Positions 54,001-62,479 of a stretch of DNA of 64,000 nt are shown here, in pieces; within the stretch, counting starts at the first letter, position 1; every line of letters begins with the position of its first letter. Made by a program: the position numbers and the translations under genes. The stretch comes from W0P28-013 sp964570565 (GTDB lineage Bacteria; Bacteroidota; Bacteroidia; Bacteroidales; Paludibacteraceae). Under the pieces are notes generated by a model that searched no databases, was not told the origin of the DNA, and saw only the letters and a program-made list of their open reading frames with translations. The stretch lies in contig CAZMYT010000002.1 of the NCBI GenBank assembly GCA_964570565.1, forward strand, positions 298,011 to 362,010, read 5' to 3'.

Positions 54001-55385
54001 ATAGCTTTACCTTCAATCATTTTTGGTTGGAATGCCTGAATACCTAAACGGTGCAAAGTTGGAGCACGGTTTAATAATACAGGGTGTCCTTTCATTACAT
54101 ATTCTAGGATATCCCAAACCACAGGATCTTTACGGTCGATAATTTTTTTAGCCGATTTTACGGTTTTAACAATACCGCGTTCAATCAGTTTACGGATAAT
54201 AAATGGTTTGAAAAGCTCGGCTGCCATATCTTTTGGGATACCGCATTCGTGCATTTTCAATTCAGGACCAACGACGATTACCGAACGAGCAGAATAATCG
54301 ACACGTTTACCCAATAAGTTCTGACGGAAACGACCTTGTTTACCTTTTAAACTATCCGAAAGAGATTTCAATGGACGGTTTGAATCGGTTTTCATAGCGC
54401 TTGATTTACGGGAATTGTCAATCAATGAATCGACCGCTTCTTGTAACATACGTTTTTCGTTACGTAAAATTACTTCAGGAGCTTTGATTTCGATTAAGCG
54501 TTTCAAGCGGTTATTACGGATAATCACACGACGATATAAGTCGTTCAAATCCGATGTGGCAAAACGACCACCATCCAATGGAACCAAAGGACGCAATTCT
54601 GGTGGAATAACTGGAATTGTTTTCAAAATCATCCATTCAGGACGATTTTTGTGGCGTGCGGCACGGAATGATTCTACTACTTGCAAACGTTTTAAAGCTT
54701 CTGCTTTACGTTGTTGTGATGAATCAGTATCGGCTTTGTGACGTAATTCGTATGATAATTTATCTAAATCTAAGCGAGCAAGCATATCATAGATAGCTTC
54801 AGCACCCATTTTCGCGATAAATTTATTAGGATCGGTATCTTCCAGCATTTGGTTTTCGCGTGGAAGTTTCTCCATCAATTCTAAGTATTTGTCTTCATCA
54901 ATCAATTCGCCTTCTACCACTGGCTCGCCTTCTGATTCTGCTAAAATACCTGCTTGAATCACCACATATTTTTCGTAATAGATGATTGAATCAAGTTTTT
55001 TGCTAGGCATTCCAAGAAGGTAACCAATTTTGTTTGGCAATGAACGGAAGTACCAAATATGTGCCACAGGCACAACTAGTTGAATGTGTCCGGTACGTTC
55101 GCGGCGCACTTTTTTCTCAGTAACTTCTACACCACAACGGTCGCAAACGATTCCTTTGTAACGAATACGTTTGTATTTTCCGCAGTGACATTCGTAGTCT
55201 TTCACTGGTCCAAAAATACGTTCGCAGAACAAACCATCACGTTCTGGTTTGTAAGTACGATAGTTGATGGTTTCAGGTTTCAACACCTCGCCATACGACG
55301 ATTCAAGAATTTCCTCGGGCGATGCAAGCCCGATGGAAATCTTGGTGAAATTATTTTTGATCTTATTTTCTCTTTTAAATGCCAT
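51078..55385 (-). CDS. rpoC: RNA polymerase beta' subunit
   Basis: 1435 residues. The N-terminal zinc-binding motif is CHCGK...CDRCG (near 71-90). The bridge/active-site motif NADFDGDQMAVHLPL binds the catalytic magnesium. Trigger-loop and GARGSKEQIRQLSGMRGLM region near 720. The C-terminal Zn site CESKHGVCAKCYG is near 895. Length matches other Bacteroidota. It follows rpoB by about 56 nt and ends with a terminator. Confidence 0.98.
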   Translation of the reverse strand: MAFKRENKIKNNFTKISIGLASPEEILESSYGEVLKPETINYRTYKPERDGLFCERIFGPVKDYECHCGKYKRIRYKGIVCDRCGVEVTEKKVRRERTGHIQLVVPVAHIWYFRSLPNKIGYLLGMPSKKLDSIIYYEKYVVIQAGILAESEGEPVVEGELIDEDKYLELMEKLPRENQMLEDTDPNKFIAKMGAEAIYDMLARLDLDKLSYELRHKADTDSSQQRKAEALKRLQVVESFRAARHKNRPEWMILKTIPVIPPELRPLVPLDGGRFATSDLNDLYRRVIIRNNRLKRLIEIKAPEVILRNEKRMLQEAVDSLIDNSRKSSAMKTDSNRPLKSLSDSLKGKQGRFRQNLLGKRVDYSARSVIVVGPELKMHECGIPKDMAAELFKPFIIRKLIERGIVKTVKSAKKIIDRKDPVVWDILEYVMKGHPVLLNRAPTLHRLGIQAFQPKMIEGKAIQLHPLACTAFNADFDGDQMAVHLPLGNEAVLEAQLLMLASHNILNPANGAPITVPSQDMVLGLYYITKPRKGALGEGLKFYSPEEVEIAYNEKKVDIHAIISVKTKDIDENGKPVVRMIEETTVGRVIVNKFIPDEVGYLNELLSKKSLRNIISRVIETCGVARTAQFLDDIKNLGYQMAFRGGLSFNLSDVIIPEEKEALVQKGYDDVESIMADYNMGFITNNERYNKIIDTWTEVNSKLAKVVINQLANDNQGFNSVYMMLDSGARGSKEQIRQLSGMRGLMAKPQKAGAEGGQIIENPILANFKEGLSVLEYFISTHGARKGLADTALKTADAGYLTRRLVDVSHDVIINEEDCGTLRGLIATELKNKEQVVASLYERILGRVSVHDIFHPITGELIVASGEEIQEAAAKIIQESPIERVEIRSVLTCESKHGVCAKCYGRNLATGRMVHRGEAVGVIAAQSIGEPGTQLTLRTFHVGGVASNIAAESNMVARYDGILEIDELRTVEATDAAGKPYQVVVSRQAESRIVDPNTKIALTTQNINYGSKLFFPNGSAVKKGDKICEWDPFNAVIISEVEGKVDFESMIENVTYKVESDEATGLREKLIIESKDKTKVPSVHIVNKAGDILKTYNLPVGAHMVVDDKNEVKTGDLLVKIPRAVGSAGDITGGLPRVTELFEARNPSNPAVVAEIDGEVNFGKIKRGNREISITSKTGEEKKYLVPLSKQILVQESDYVRAGTPLSDGAITPSDILAIKGPTAVQEYIVNEVQDVYRLQGVKINDKHFEVIVRQMMRKVEIAEPGDTRFLENQVVDKIEFMEENDRIWGKKVVVEAGDSANLVPGQIVTARKLRDENSALKRRDLKLVEVRDAMPATSRQMLQGITRAALQTKSFMSAASFQETTKVLNEAAINAKVDKLEGMKENVIVGLRIPAGTGLREYDKFVVASKDDYERSLDINKSITDMDEIVENIH

Positions 55386-55441
55386 ATTCTTATTGAAATT
55401 TGTAAGATGTAAAAATTCGGTTTAATGCAGAAATAATAAAC

Positions 55442-58400
55442 TTATTCCAAATTAACACTTAAACCTAAACCTTTCAACTCGTGTAATAATACGTTTAGTG
55501 ATTCCGGAATACCAGGTTGTGGCATTGGATCGCCTTTCACAATGGCTTCGTAAGCGCGAGCACGGCCCATCACATCATCCGATTTTATAGTCAAAATTTC
55601 CTGTAAAATGTAAGATGCACCAAATGCTTCGAGTGCCCAAACCTCCATCTCACCAAAACGTTGACCACCAAATTGAGCTTTACCACCCAATGGTTGTTGT
55701 GTAATAAGTGAGTAAGGTCCAATAGAACGTGCGTGCATTTTATCTTCAACCATGTGGCCTAATTTCAAGAAGTAAGTTACACCTACCGTAGCAGGTTGGT
55801 CAAAACGTTCGCCAGTACCACCATCGTAAAGGTAAGCTTTACCATAACGTGGAACACCAGCTTTGTCGCACCATTCGTTCAAATCGTCGAGGTTTGCACC
55901 ATCGAAAATAGGCGTTGCAAATTTCATACCTAATTCCTTGCCTGCCCAACCAAGTACAGCTTCGAAAATCTGTCCAAGGTTCATACGAGAAGGTACACCA
56001 AGTGGATTCAATACGATATCAACTGGAGTTCCATCTTCAAGGAATGGCATATCTTCTTGACGAACAATTTTCGAAACGATACCTTTGTTACCGTGACGAC
56101 CTGCCATTTTATCACCAACGCGAATTTTACGTTTTTTAGCAATATAAACTTTGGCTAATTGAATGATTCCAGATGGAAGTTCATCACCAATAGTTACATT
56201 GAATTTTTTACGTTTTAATTTAGAATCGCATTCTTTGTATTTTTTCAAGTAATTGATTACGATATCTCTAATCATATCGTTTTTATGTGGGTCTGTTGTC
56301 CATTTGGTCAATTGAACCACGTTATAATCAATTTCGTTGAGTAATTTTTGTGTAAACTTCACGCCTTTAGGAATGAGGTCTGTGCCTAAGAAGTCTTTCA
56401 CACCTTGCGATGTTTTACCGTTGGTGATAGTAATTAATTTGTCAATTAATTGAGCTCTTAATGCACTTACTTCTCTTTCGAATTCAGCATCTAATTTCGC
56501 TAAAATCTCTTTATCTGTGTTGCGTGATTTACGATTACGTTGTGCTTTAGAATAAAGTTCTTTGCCAATAACCACACCTCTTAATGAAGGTGAAGCCTTC
56601 AACGAAGCATCTTTAACATCACCAGCTTTGTCACCAAAGATAGCACGTAATAATTTTTCTTCAGGTGTTGGATCGGTTTCACCTTTTGGAGTGATTTTAC
56701 CAATCAAAATGTCGCCTGGTATTACGTGAGCACCAATACGGATAATACCGTTTTCGTCCAAATCTTTAGTAGCGTCTTCGCTAACGTTTGGAATGTCGGA
56801 GGTTAACTCTTCCATACCACGTTTAGTTTCGCGCACTTCAAGTGTATATTCGCTTACGTGAATAGAGGTATAAACGTCTTCACGAACTACGCGTTCATTG
56901 ATAACGATAGCATCCTCATAGTTGTAACCTTTCCAAGGCATATAAGCTACTTTTAAGTTACAGCCCAACGCTAATTCACCTTTTTGAGTAGAATAACCTT
57001 CTGTCAAAATTTGGTTAAACGTTACACGCTCGCCTTTTTTAACGATAGGACGTAAGTCGATGGTTGTATCTTGGTTGGTTTTTAAGAATTTTGGAAGCGG
57101 GTATTCTTTTACAGAATCTTCAAAATTCACAAACGCTTCTTCTTCGCTACGATCGTAACGGATACGAATAACGCTTGCATCTACAAATTCAACTACACCA
57201 TCACCTTCTGCCATAATTTGGGTACGTGAATCAGCAATAAGCTGACGTTCAATACCTGTTCCAACGATTGGGGCTTCAGGACGCAATAATGGTACGGCCT
57301 GACGCATCATGTTAGATCCCATCAACGCACGGTTAGCATCATCGTGTTCCAAGAATGGAATCAAGGCTGCTGCAATAGAGGCAATTTGTTGTGGAGCAAC
57401 GTCCATCAAATCTACTTCTGTTGGAGGCACCATTGGGAAGTCAGCTTCCAAACGAGATTTAACCTTGTTACGAATAAATTTACCATTAGTATCGAGTGGT
57501 GCGTTACCTTGTGCTACCACTAAATCTTCTTCTTCTTCAGCGGTTAAGTAAGTTACACCTTCAGCCGATAAATCAACAGTTGAGTTTTCTACTTTACGAT
57601 AAGGCGTTTCGATAAAACCAAGTTCGTTGATTTTAGCATAGACACACAACGAAGAAATCAAACCAATGTTTGGTCCTTCAGGTGTTTCAATAGGGCACAA
57701 ACGACCATAGTGTGTATAGTGAACGTCACGAACCTCGAAACCTGCACGGTCGCGACTCAAACCACCAGGCCCGAGGGCTGACAAACGACGTTTGTGAGTG
57801 ATTTCAGCTAATGGATTGGTTTGATCCATAAATTGCGAGAGCGCATTGGTACCGAAAAACGAATTGATAACCGACGAAATTGTTTTAGCATTAATCAAGT
57901 CGATTGGCGTAAATACTTCGTTGTCGCGTACATTCATACGTTCACGAATAGTACGAGCCATACGAGCCAAACCAATGTTGAATTGTTGATAAAGTTGCTC
58001 ACCTACAGTACGTACACGACGGTTGCTTAAGTGGTCAATATCATCCACATCTACTTTGGAGTTGATCAGTTTAATCAGATATTTGATAATTTCAATAATA
58101 TCTTCTTTTGTCAATACACGAACACCCATATCTGTTGTCAGATTGAGTTTTCTGTTGATTCTGTAACGACCAACTTCGCCTAAGTCATAGCGTTTTTCAG
58201 AGAAGAAAAGACCATTAATCGTTTCGCGAGCAGAGGCGTCATCAGCAGGTTCTGCATTACGCAATTGACGATAAATGTGTAACACAGCTTCTTTCTCGGT
58301 GTTACTAGGGTCCTTTTGTAAGGTATTATAGATAATCGCAAAATCATCCACATTTTGATCTTCTCTGTGAAGCAAAATGGTTTGATTTCCTGATTCGATA

Positions 58401-59254
58401 ATGTCGTCGATATGGTTAGATTCGATGATAGTTTCGCGGTCGATAAGTACTTTTGTACGCTCAACGCTTACTACTTCACCGGTATCTTCATCCACAAAAT
58501 CTTCGGCCCATGTTTTAACAACACGAACTGCCAATTTGCGGCCAATAACTTTCTTTAAATTGGTTTTGTTTACTTTTACTTCTTCTGCTAACCCGAATGT
58601 TTCCAAAATATCTTGGTCACTTTCGTAGCCGATGGCACGTAGCAGCGTGGTAACAGGTAGTTTTTTCTTACGGTCGATGTAAGCGTACATTACATTATTG
58701 ATGTCCGTAGCAAATTCAATCCACGATCCGCGGAAAGGAATGATACGTGCAGAATAAAGTTTTGTACCGTTAGCATGTGTGCTTTGGCCGAAGAATACGC
58801 CAGGAGAACGGTGTAATTGCGATACAATAACACGTTCTGCACCATTGATAACAAATGTACCTTTAGCAGTCATGTAAGGGATAGGTCCCAAGTACACATC
58901 TTGGATAACCGTATCAAAATCTTCATGATCTGGATCGGTGCAATATAATTTTAATTTGGCTTTTAACGGAACGCTATAAGTCAAACCACGACGGATACAT
59001 TCGTCGATAGAGTAACGTGGAGGATCAACATAATAATCGAGGAACTCGAGAACGAAATTATTACGTGTATCTGCTATTGGGAAATTTTCAGCAAATACGC
59101 GGTACAATCCCTCATTTTTTCTTCTTTCTGGAGGAGTATCTAGTTGGAAGAAATCTCTAAATGATTTAAGTTGTACTTCCAAGAAATCAGGGTAGGCCAA
59201 CTGATTCTTAATGGAGGCAAAACTCGTTCTTTGATTTTCAGTATTTGAAGACAT
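55442..59254 (-). CDS. rpoB: RNA polymerase beta subunit
   Basis: 1270 residues. Core motifs are present: SRDRAGFEVRDVHYTHYGRL and CPIETPEGPNIGLI (fork loop/rifampicin region), PWKGYNYEDAIVINERVV, KMAGRHGNKGIVSKIV and the C-terminal PLGGKAQFGGQRFGEMEVWAL. The ATG at 59254 (MSSNTENQRTSFAS) is preceded by a spacer with a terminator-like hairpin that lies between rplL and rpoB. Confidence 0.98.
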   Translation of the reverse strand: MSSNTENQRTSFASIKNQLAYPDFLEVQLKSFRDFFQLDTPPERRKNEGLYRVFAENFPIADTRNNFVLEFLDYYVDPPRYSIDECIRRGLTYSVPLKAKLKLYCTDPDHEDFDTVIQDVYLGPIPYMTAKGTFVINGAERVIVSQLHRSPGVFFGQSTHANGTKLYSARIIPFRGSWIEFATDINNVMYAYIDRKKKLPVTTLLRAIGYESDQDILETFGLAEEVKVNKTNLKKVIGRKLAVRVVKTWAEDFVDEDTGEVVSVERTKVLIDRETIIESNHIDDIIESGNQTILLHREDQNVDDFAIIYNTLQKDPSNTEKEAVLHIYRQLRNAEPADDASARETINGLFFSEKRYDLGEVGRYRINRKLNLTTDMGVRVLTKEDIIEIIKYLIKLINSKVDVDDIDHLSNRRVRTVGEQLYQQFNIGLARMARTIRERMNVRDNEVFTPIDLINAKTISSVINSFFGTNALSQFMDQTNPLAEITHKRRLSALGPGGLSRDRAGFEVRDVHYTHYGRLCPIETPEGPNIGLISSLCVYAKINELGFIETPYRKVENSTVDLSAEGVTYLTAEEEEDLVVAQGNAPLDTNGKFIRNKVKSRLEADFPMVPPTEVDLMDVAPQQIASIAAALIPFLEHDDANRALMGSNMMRQAVPLLRPEAPIVGTGIERQLIADSRTQIMAEGDGVVEFVDASVIRIRYDRSEEEAFVNFEDSVKEYPLPKFLKTNQDTTIDLRPIVKKGERVTFNQILTEGYSTQKGELALGCNLKVAYMPWKGYNYEDAIVINERVVREDVYTSIHVSEYTLEVRETKRGMEELTSDIPNVSEDATKDLDENGIIRIGAHVIPGDILIGKITPKGETDPTPEEKLLRAIFGDKAGDVKDASLKASPSLRGVVIGKELYSKAQRNRKSRNTDKEILAKLDAEFEREVSALRAQLIDKLITITNGKTSQGVKDFLGTDLIPKGVKFTQKLLNEIDYNVVQLTKWTTDPHKNDMIRDIVINYLKKYKECDSKLKRKKFNVTIGDELPSGIIQLAKVYIAKKRKIRVGDKMAGRHGNKGIVSKIVRQEDMPFLEDGTPVDIVLNPLGVPSRMNLGQIFEAVLGWAGKELGMKFATPIFDGANLDDLNEWCDKAGVPRYGKAYLYDGGTGERFDQPATVGVTYFLKLGHMVEDKMHARSIGPYSLITQQPLGGKAQFGGQRFGEMEVWALEAFGASYILQEILTIKSDDVMGRARAYEAIVKGDPMPQPGIPESLNVLLHELKGLGLSVNLE

Positions 59255-59292
59255 TTATTAGTGTGTATTAGTTGAACTTATTTGTTATACAT

Positions 59293-59331
59293 AAAAAGGT
59301 TTAGAGTCCCGTTTGAGCGGGATTCTAAACC
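59293..59331 (-). terminator. Terminator-like hairpin between rplL and rpoB (possible attenuator)
   Basis: A 14-bp stem, GGTTTAGAGTCCCG with CGGGATTCTAAACC (one mismatch), followed on the minus strand by TTTTTATG. It lies in the transcribed spacer 29 nt after the rplL stop, in the place where E. coli has a partial terminator. Confidence 0.8.
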
Positions 59332-59359
59332 GTAATACCCTGAAAACCAGGATTTAGAC

Positions 59360-59737
59360 TTACTTAAGTTCAACTTCAGCGCCTGCTTCAGTCAATTGCT
59401 TTTTAAGAGATTCAGCCTCTTCTTTAGCAACGCCTTCTTTAACAGGAGCTGGAGCAGCGTCTACGATATCTTTAGCTTCTTTCAAGCCAAGACCGGTAAG
59501 TTCTTTTACTAACTTAACGATTGCCAATTTGTTGGCACCAGCTGATTTCAAAATAACATCAAATGATGATTTTTCTTCAACTGCTTCAGCAGCAGCAGCA
59601 GCAGGACCAGCAGCAACAGCAACAGCTGCAGCAGCAGGTTCGATACCGTATTCATCTTTCAAAATTGCGGCTAACTCATTTACTTCTTTAACGGTAAGGT
59701 TAACCAATTGTTCTGCAAAAGCTTTCAAATCTGCCAT
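59360..59737 (-). CDS. rplL: 50S ribosomal protein L7/L12
   Basis: 125 residues: N-terminal dimerisation helix (LKAFAEQLVNLTVKEVNELA), Ala-rich hinge (about 35-52), and C-terminal domain with FDVILKSAGANKLAIVKLVK and LGLKEAKDIVDAAPAPVKEG, the factor-binding helix. Forms the stalk that recruits translation GTPases. Follows rplJ by 44 nt. Confidence 0.98.
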   Translation of the reverse strand: MADLKAFAEQLVNLTVKEVNELAAILKDEYGIEPAAAAVAVAAGPAAAAAEAVEEKSSFDVILKSAGANKLAIVKLVKELTGLGLKEAKDIVDAAPAPVKEGVAKEEAESLKKQLTEAGAEVELK

Positions 59738-59781
59738 TGTAATAATAATTTATGTGTTTGTAATTTTGTTTTTGTAAATAA

Positions 59782-60300
59782 TTAATTTCTTTCAGAGAGT
59801 GTTTTCAACACGCCATGAATTGTAGTTCCTCCTGATTGGAGTGCGGACACAACGTTCTTAGCAGGTGATTGCAATAAGCCAATGATATCACCGATAAGTT
59901 CATTTTTGCTCTTAATTGAGATAAGAGTTTCAAGTTGATTTTCGCCAACATACAAGCATTCTTCTACGTAAGCTGCTTTCAATACTGGTTTTTGATTAGC
60001 TTTGCTAAAATCTTTAATTAATTTAGCAGGAACGTTACCAGTGTTAGAAAACAAGATAGCTGAATTTTGTTTTAAAGCTTCAGCTAGTGGTGCGGTATCC
60101 ATACCATTAGCTTCTAATGCTTTTTGGAACAATGTATTTTTAACAACTAGCATCTTAACATCTTGTTTGTTGCAAAGACGTCTAAGGTTGCTCACTTGTT
60201 CAGCATTCAAACCTTGCGCTTCAGTAATATAAAAATGACTGTACGCTTGGAGTGTTTCCTGTATTTGCGAAATAATTATGCTTTTATCTTCCTTTTTCAT
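59782..60300 (-). CDS. rplJ: 50S ribosomal protein L10
   Basis: 172 residues. The N-terminal 23S-binding part has AQGLNAEQVSNLRRLCNKQD and VKNTLFQKAL; the C-terminal helix (QSPAKNVVSALQSGG) binds L7/L12. It lies 13 nt after rplA, so there is no room for the long L10 leader regulatory element of E. coli. Confidence 0.96.
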   Translation of the reverse strand: MKKEDKSIIISQIQETLQAYSHFYITEAQGLNAEQVSNLRRLCNKQDVKMLVVKNTLFQKALEANGMDTAPLAEALKQNSAILFSNTGNVPAKLIKDFSKANQKPVLKAAYVEECLYVGENQLETLISIKSKNELIGDIIGLLQSPAKNVVSALQSGGTTIHGVLKTLSERN

Positions 60301-60313
60301 ACTTTCGTTTTAA

Positions 60314-61012
60314 TTAGTTTTCATCAATTGATTTAGTATCAATTTTGATACCTGCACTCATTGTACTTGAAAGATAAATGCTTTTTACATATGTACCTTT
60401 AGCAGAAGATGGTTTCAACTTCATAATAGTATTCATGAATTCTTTCGCATTTTCTACGATTTGTTTTTCGTTGAACGAAACTTTACCGATAGAAGTGTGA
60501 ATAATACCTGTTTTGTCTACTTTAAAGTCAATTTTACCAGCTTTTACTTCTGTTACCGCTTTACCAACTTCCATGGTTACAGTACCGCTTTTAGGGTTAG
60601 GCATCAAGCCACGAGGGCCTAATACGCGACCAAGAGCACCAATTTTACCCATGATAGCAGGCATAGTGATGATAACATCAATATCTGTCCATCCGCCTTT
60701 TATTTTTTCGATATATTCATCGAGACCAACATAGTCTGCGCCTGCAGCTTTCGCTTCGGCTTCTTTGTCAGGAGTACATAATGCAAGAACCCGTACTTGT
60801 TTGCCTGTTCCGTTAGGTAATGATACCACGCCACGAACCATTTGGTTTGCTTTACGTGGGTCTACACCTAAACGTACATCAATATCCACAGAGGCGTCAA
60901 ATTTGGTTTTAGTAATTTCTTTAACCAATTTTGCGGCTTCATTGAGAGTATAAGCTTTTCCTGCTTCAATTTTCTCTGCAGCTAACTTTTGATTTTTTGT
61001 AAGTTTACCCAT
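60314..61012 (-). CDS. rplA: 50S ribosomal protein L1
   Basis: 232 residues. Motifs KFDASVDIDVRLGVDPRKAN, VRGVVSLPNGTGKQVRVLAL, GPRGLMPNPKSGTV and KLKPSSAKGTYVKSIYLSST are typical of L1, which binds 23S rRNA at the L1 stalk and represses its own operon in some bacteria. Follows rplK by 20 nt. Confidence 0.97.
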   Translation of the reverse strand: MGKLTKNQKLAAEKIEAGKAYTLNEAAKLVKEITKTKFDASVDIDVRLGVDPRKANQMVRGVVSLPNGTGKQVRVLALCTPDKEAEAKAAGADYVGLDEYIEKIKGGWTDIDVIITMPAIMGKIGALGRVLGPRGLMPNPKSGTVTMEVGKAVTEVKAGKIDFKVDKTGIIHTSIGKVSFNEKQIVENAKEFMNTIMKLKPSSAKGTYVKSIYLSSTMSAGIKIDTKSIDEN

Positions 61013-61032
61013 TGTTGAATTGAAGTTAAGTG

Positions 61033-61473
61033 TTAAATATTAGGGAATTCACCTTTAACGGTAATACCCATACTTCTCGCTGTGCCAGCAACCATTGTCA
61101 TGGCTGACTCTAGTGTGAAACAGTTCAAGTCGGTCATTTTATCCTCAGCAATCTTTTTTACTTGTTCCCAAGTAATTTCAGCCACCTTTTTACGGTTTGG
61201 TTCTGCTGAGCCACTCTTCAATTTTGAAGCTTCCAATAATTGGATAGCTACAGGAGGAGTTTTAACGACAAATGTGAATGACTTGTCTGCATAGTACGTA
61301 ATAACTACAGGTAAAATTTTACCTGCTGCTTCTTGGGTTCTGGCATTGAATTGCTTACAAAACTCCATGATATTGATCCCTTTGGAACCCAAAGCAGGAC
61401 CAACAGGAGGAGACGGATTTGCCGCACCACCTTTGATCTGTAATTTGATAAGTCCAGCAATTTCTTTAGCCAT
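61033..61473 (-). CDS. rplK: 50S ribosomal protein L11
   Basis: 146 residues. Motifs LIKLQIKGGAANPSPPVGPA, LGSKGINIMEFCKQFNART, and the C-terminal RNA-binding part ALESAMTMVAGTARSMGI (as seen, FTLESAMTMVAGTARSMGI). Binds the GTPase-associated centre of 23S rRNA. It lies 66 nt after nusG. Confidence 0.97.
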   Translation of the reverse strand: MAKEIAGLIKLQIKGGAANPSPPVGPALGSKGINIMEFCKQFNARTQEAAGKILPVVITYYADKSFTFVVKTPPVAIQLLEASKLKSGSAEPNRKKVAEITWEQVKKIAEDKMTDLNCFTLESAMTMVAGTARSMGITVKGEFPNI

Positions 61474-61539
61474 AATTCTAATTAAGATTTTGTTATTAAC
61501 ATATTAGATTGAGCAACTATACGGGCGTAACCTCGTCGT

Positions 61540-62088
61540 TTACTCTTTTTCTACTTGCATGAAACCAAGTTCGAGCGGTGTTTTTCGCCCGAAAATTTTC
61601 ACCATTACTTTGAGTTTTTTCTTCTCATTGTTTACTTCTTCGATAACGCCAGAAAAGCCACTAAATGGACCTGCAATTACTTTCACATTTTCGCTTACGC
61701 TGTATGGGATAGCAATTTCTTCGCCCATTTCTTGCATTTCATCAACAGAACCCAAAATGCGGGTTACTTCTGATGCGCGCAAGGGCATAGGTCTTCCACC
61801 AGGAGCTTCACCCAAGAAACCTAACACGTTAGGGATGTTACGCAAGCGTCCCATCGTCTCATTGGTCATGTTAGCCTCTACAAGTACATAGCCTGGTAAA
61901 TAACTACGCTCTTTAATTGTTTTCTTTCCGTTACGAATTTGGTAGACTTTTTCCATCGGAATCAAAACCTGAGATACGTATTGACCAAGGTCAGAGGTTC
62001 GGATTTCTGCATCAGCATATTCTTTCACCTTATTTTCCTTGCCGCTTACGGCACGCAATACATACCATTTTTTTGTTGTCTCAGACAT
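61540..62088 (-). CDS. nusG: Transcription termination/antitermination factor NusG
   Basis: 182 residues from ATG 62088. A GTG two codons earlier lies inside the Shine-Dalgarno sequence and is not the start. NGN domain: KKWYVLRAVSGKENKVKEY and MEKVYQIRNGKKTIKERSYL; KOW domain near the C terminus: GPFSGFSGVIEEVNNEKK. NusG couples RNA polymerase to ribosomes or Rho. It lies 15 nt after secE. Confidence 0.96.
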   Translation of the reverse strand: MSETTKKWYVLRAVSGKENKVKEYADAEIRTSDLGQYVSQVLIPMEKVYQIRNGKKTIKERSYLPGYVLVEANMTNETMGRLRNIPNVLGFLGEAPGGRPMPLRASEVTRILGSVDEMQEMGEEIAIPYSVSENVKVIAGPFSGFSGVIEEVNNEKKKLKVMVKIFGRKTPLELGFMQVEKE

Positions 62089-62100
62089 GATCACCTCCTA
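62089..62100 (-). promoter_or_regulatory. Exceptionally strong Shine-Dalgarno sequence of nusG
   Basis: TAGGAGGTGATC directly precedes the nusG ATG; AGGAGGTGATC is complementary over 11 bases to the usual 16S 3' end (GATCACCTCCT). Bacteroidota mRNAs normally lack such sites, and no other gene start in this window that I checked has one. Confidence 0.85.
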
Positions 62101-62103
62101 GAA

Positions 62104-62295
62104 TTAGAGAACCTTGTTGTAAATAAACGTCATGATGCTTTCAAAACCAGAATCCATTGCCCATACTACAAGTGCAATAAGGAGGGAAGCTACTAAAACA
62201 ACTACCGCACTGTTGGTCAGTTCTTGTCGTGTAGGCCATGAGGTCTTGTGAACAAGTTCTGAATAAGATTCTTTGAAATAATTGATGAGTTTCAT
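62104..62295 (-). CDS. secE: Preprotein translocase subunit SecE
   Basis: 63 residues from ATG 62295 (MKLINYFKESYSELVHKTSW). A longer frame would run back through the tRNA-Trp gene and is rejected. The charged motif HKTSWPTRQELTNSA precedes one transmembrane helix (about 31-55), the standard single-span SecE. It lies between tRNA-Trp and nusG, as in most bacteria. Confidence 0.95.
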   Translation of the reverse strand: MKLINYFKESYSELVHKTSWPTRQELTNSAVVVLVASLLIALVVWAMDSGFESIMTFIYNKVL

Positions 62296-62318
62296 AATTC
62301 GCAAATAGATTTTTTTTG

Positions 62319-62391
62319 CACGGGTCGAGAGGCTCGAACTCCCGACACCCGGTTTTGGAGACCGGTGCTCTACCAACTGAGCTAGACCCGT
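62319..62391 (-). tRNA. tRNA-Trp (CCA)
   Basis: Minus strand: acceptor ACGGGTC with GACCCGT, D arm TAGCTCAGTTGGTAGAGCA, anticodon stem CCGGT/ACCGG around CTCCAAA with anticodon CCA, T arm with GTTCGAG. It lies between tuf and secE, the usual place. Confidence 0.95.
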
Positions 62392-62407
62392 TTATTTTTT
62401 TAAAAGA

Positions 62408-62441
62408 AGGAAACAAGTAATCCGAGGATTACTCGTTTCCT
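62408..62441 (-). terminator. Hairpin between tuf and tRNA-Trp
   Basis: AGGAAACAAGTAATCC pairs with GGATTACTCGTTTCCT (one mismatch), followed on the minus strand by TTCTTTT. It probably ends tuf transcripts or reduces read-through into tRNA-Trp/secE. Confidence 0.75.
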
Positions 62442-62479
62442 ATCTGTTTGTATAGTACTTGTACCGTTAGGTATTCGTA

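Noticed and set aside
59738..60313. E. coli-type L10 leader autoregulation
   Set aside because: The gap before rplJ is only 13 nt, too short for that RNA structure.
62296..62376. Upstream extension of secE
   Set aside because: The sequence is the tRNA-Trp gene; the ATG at 62295 gives a standard SecE.
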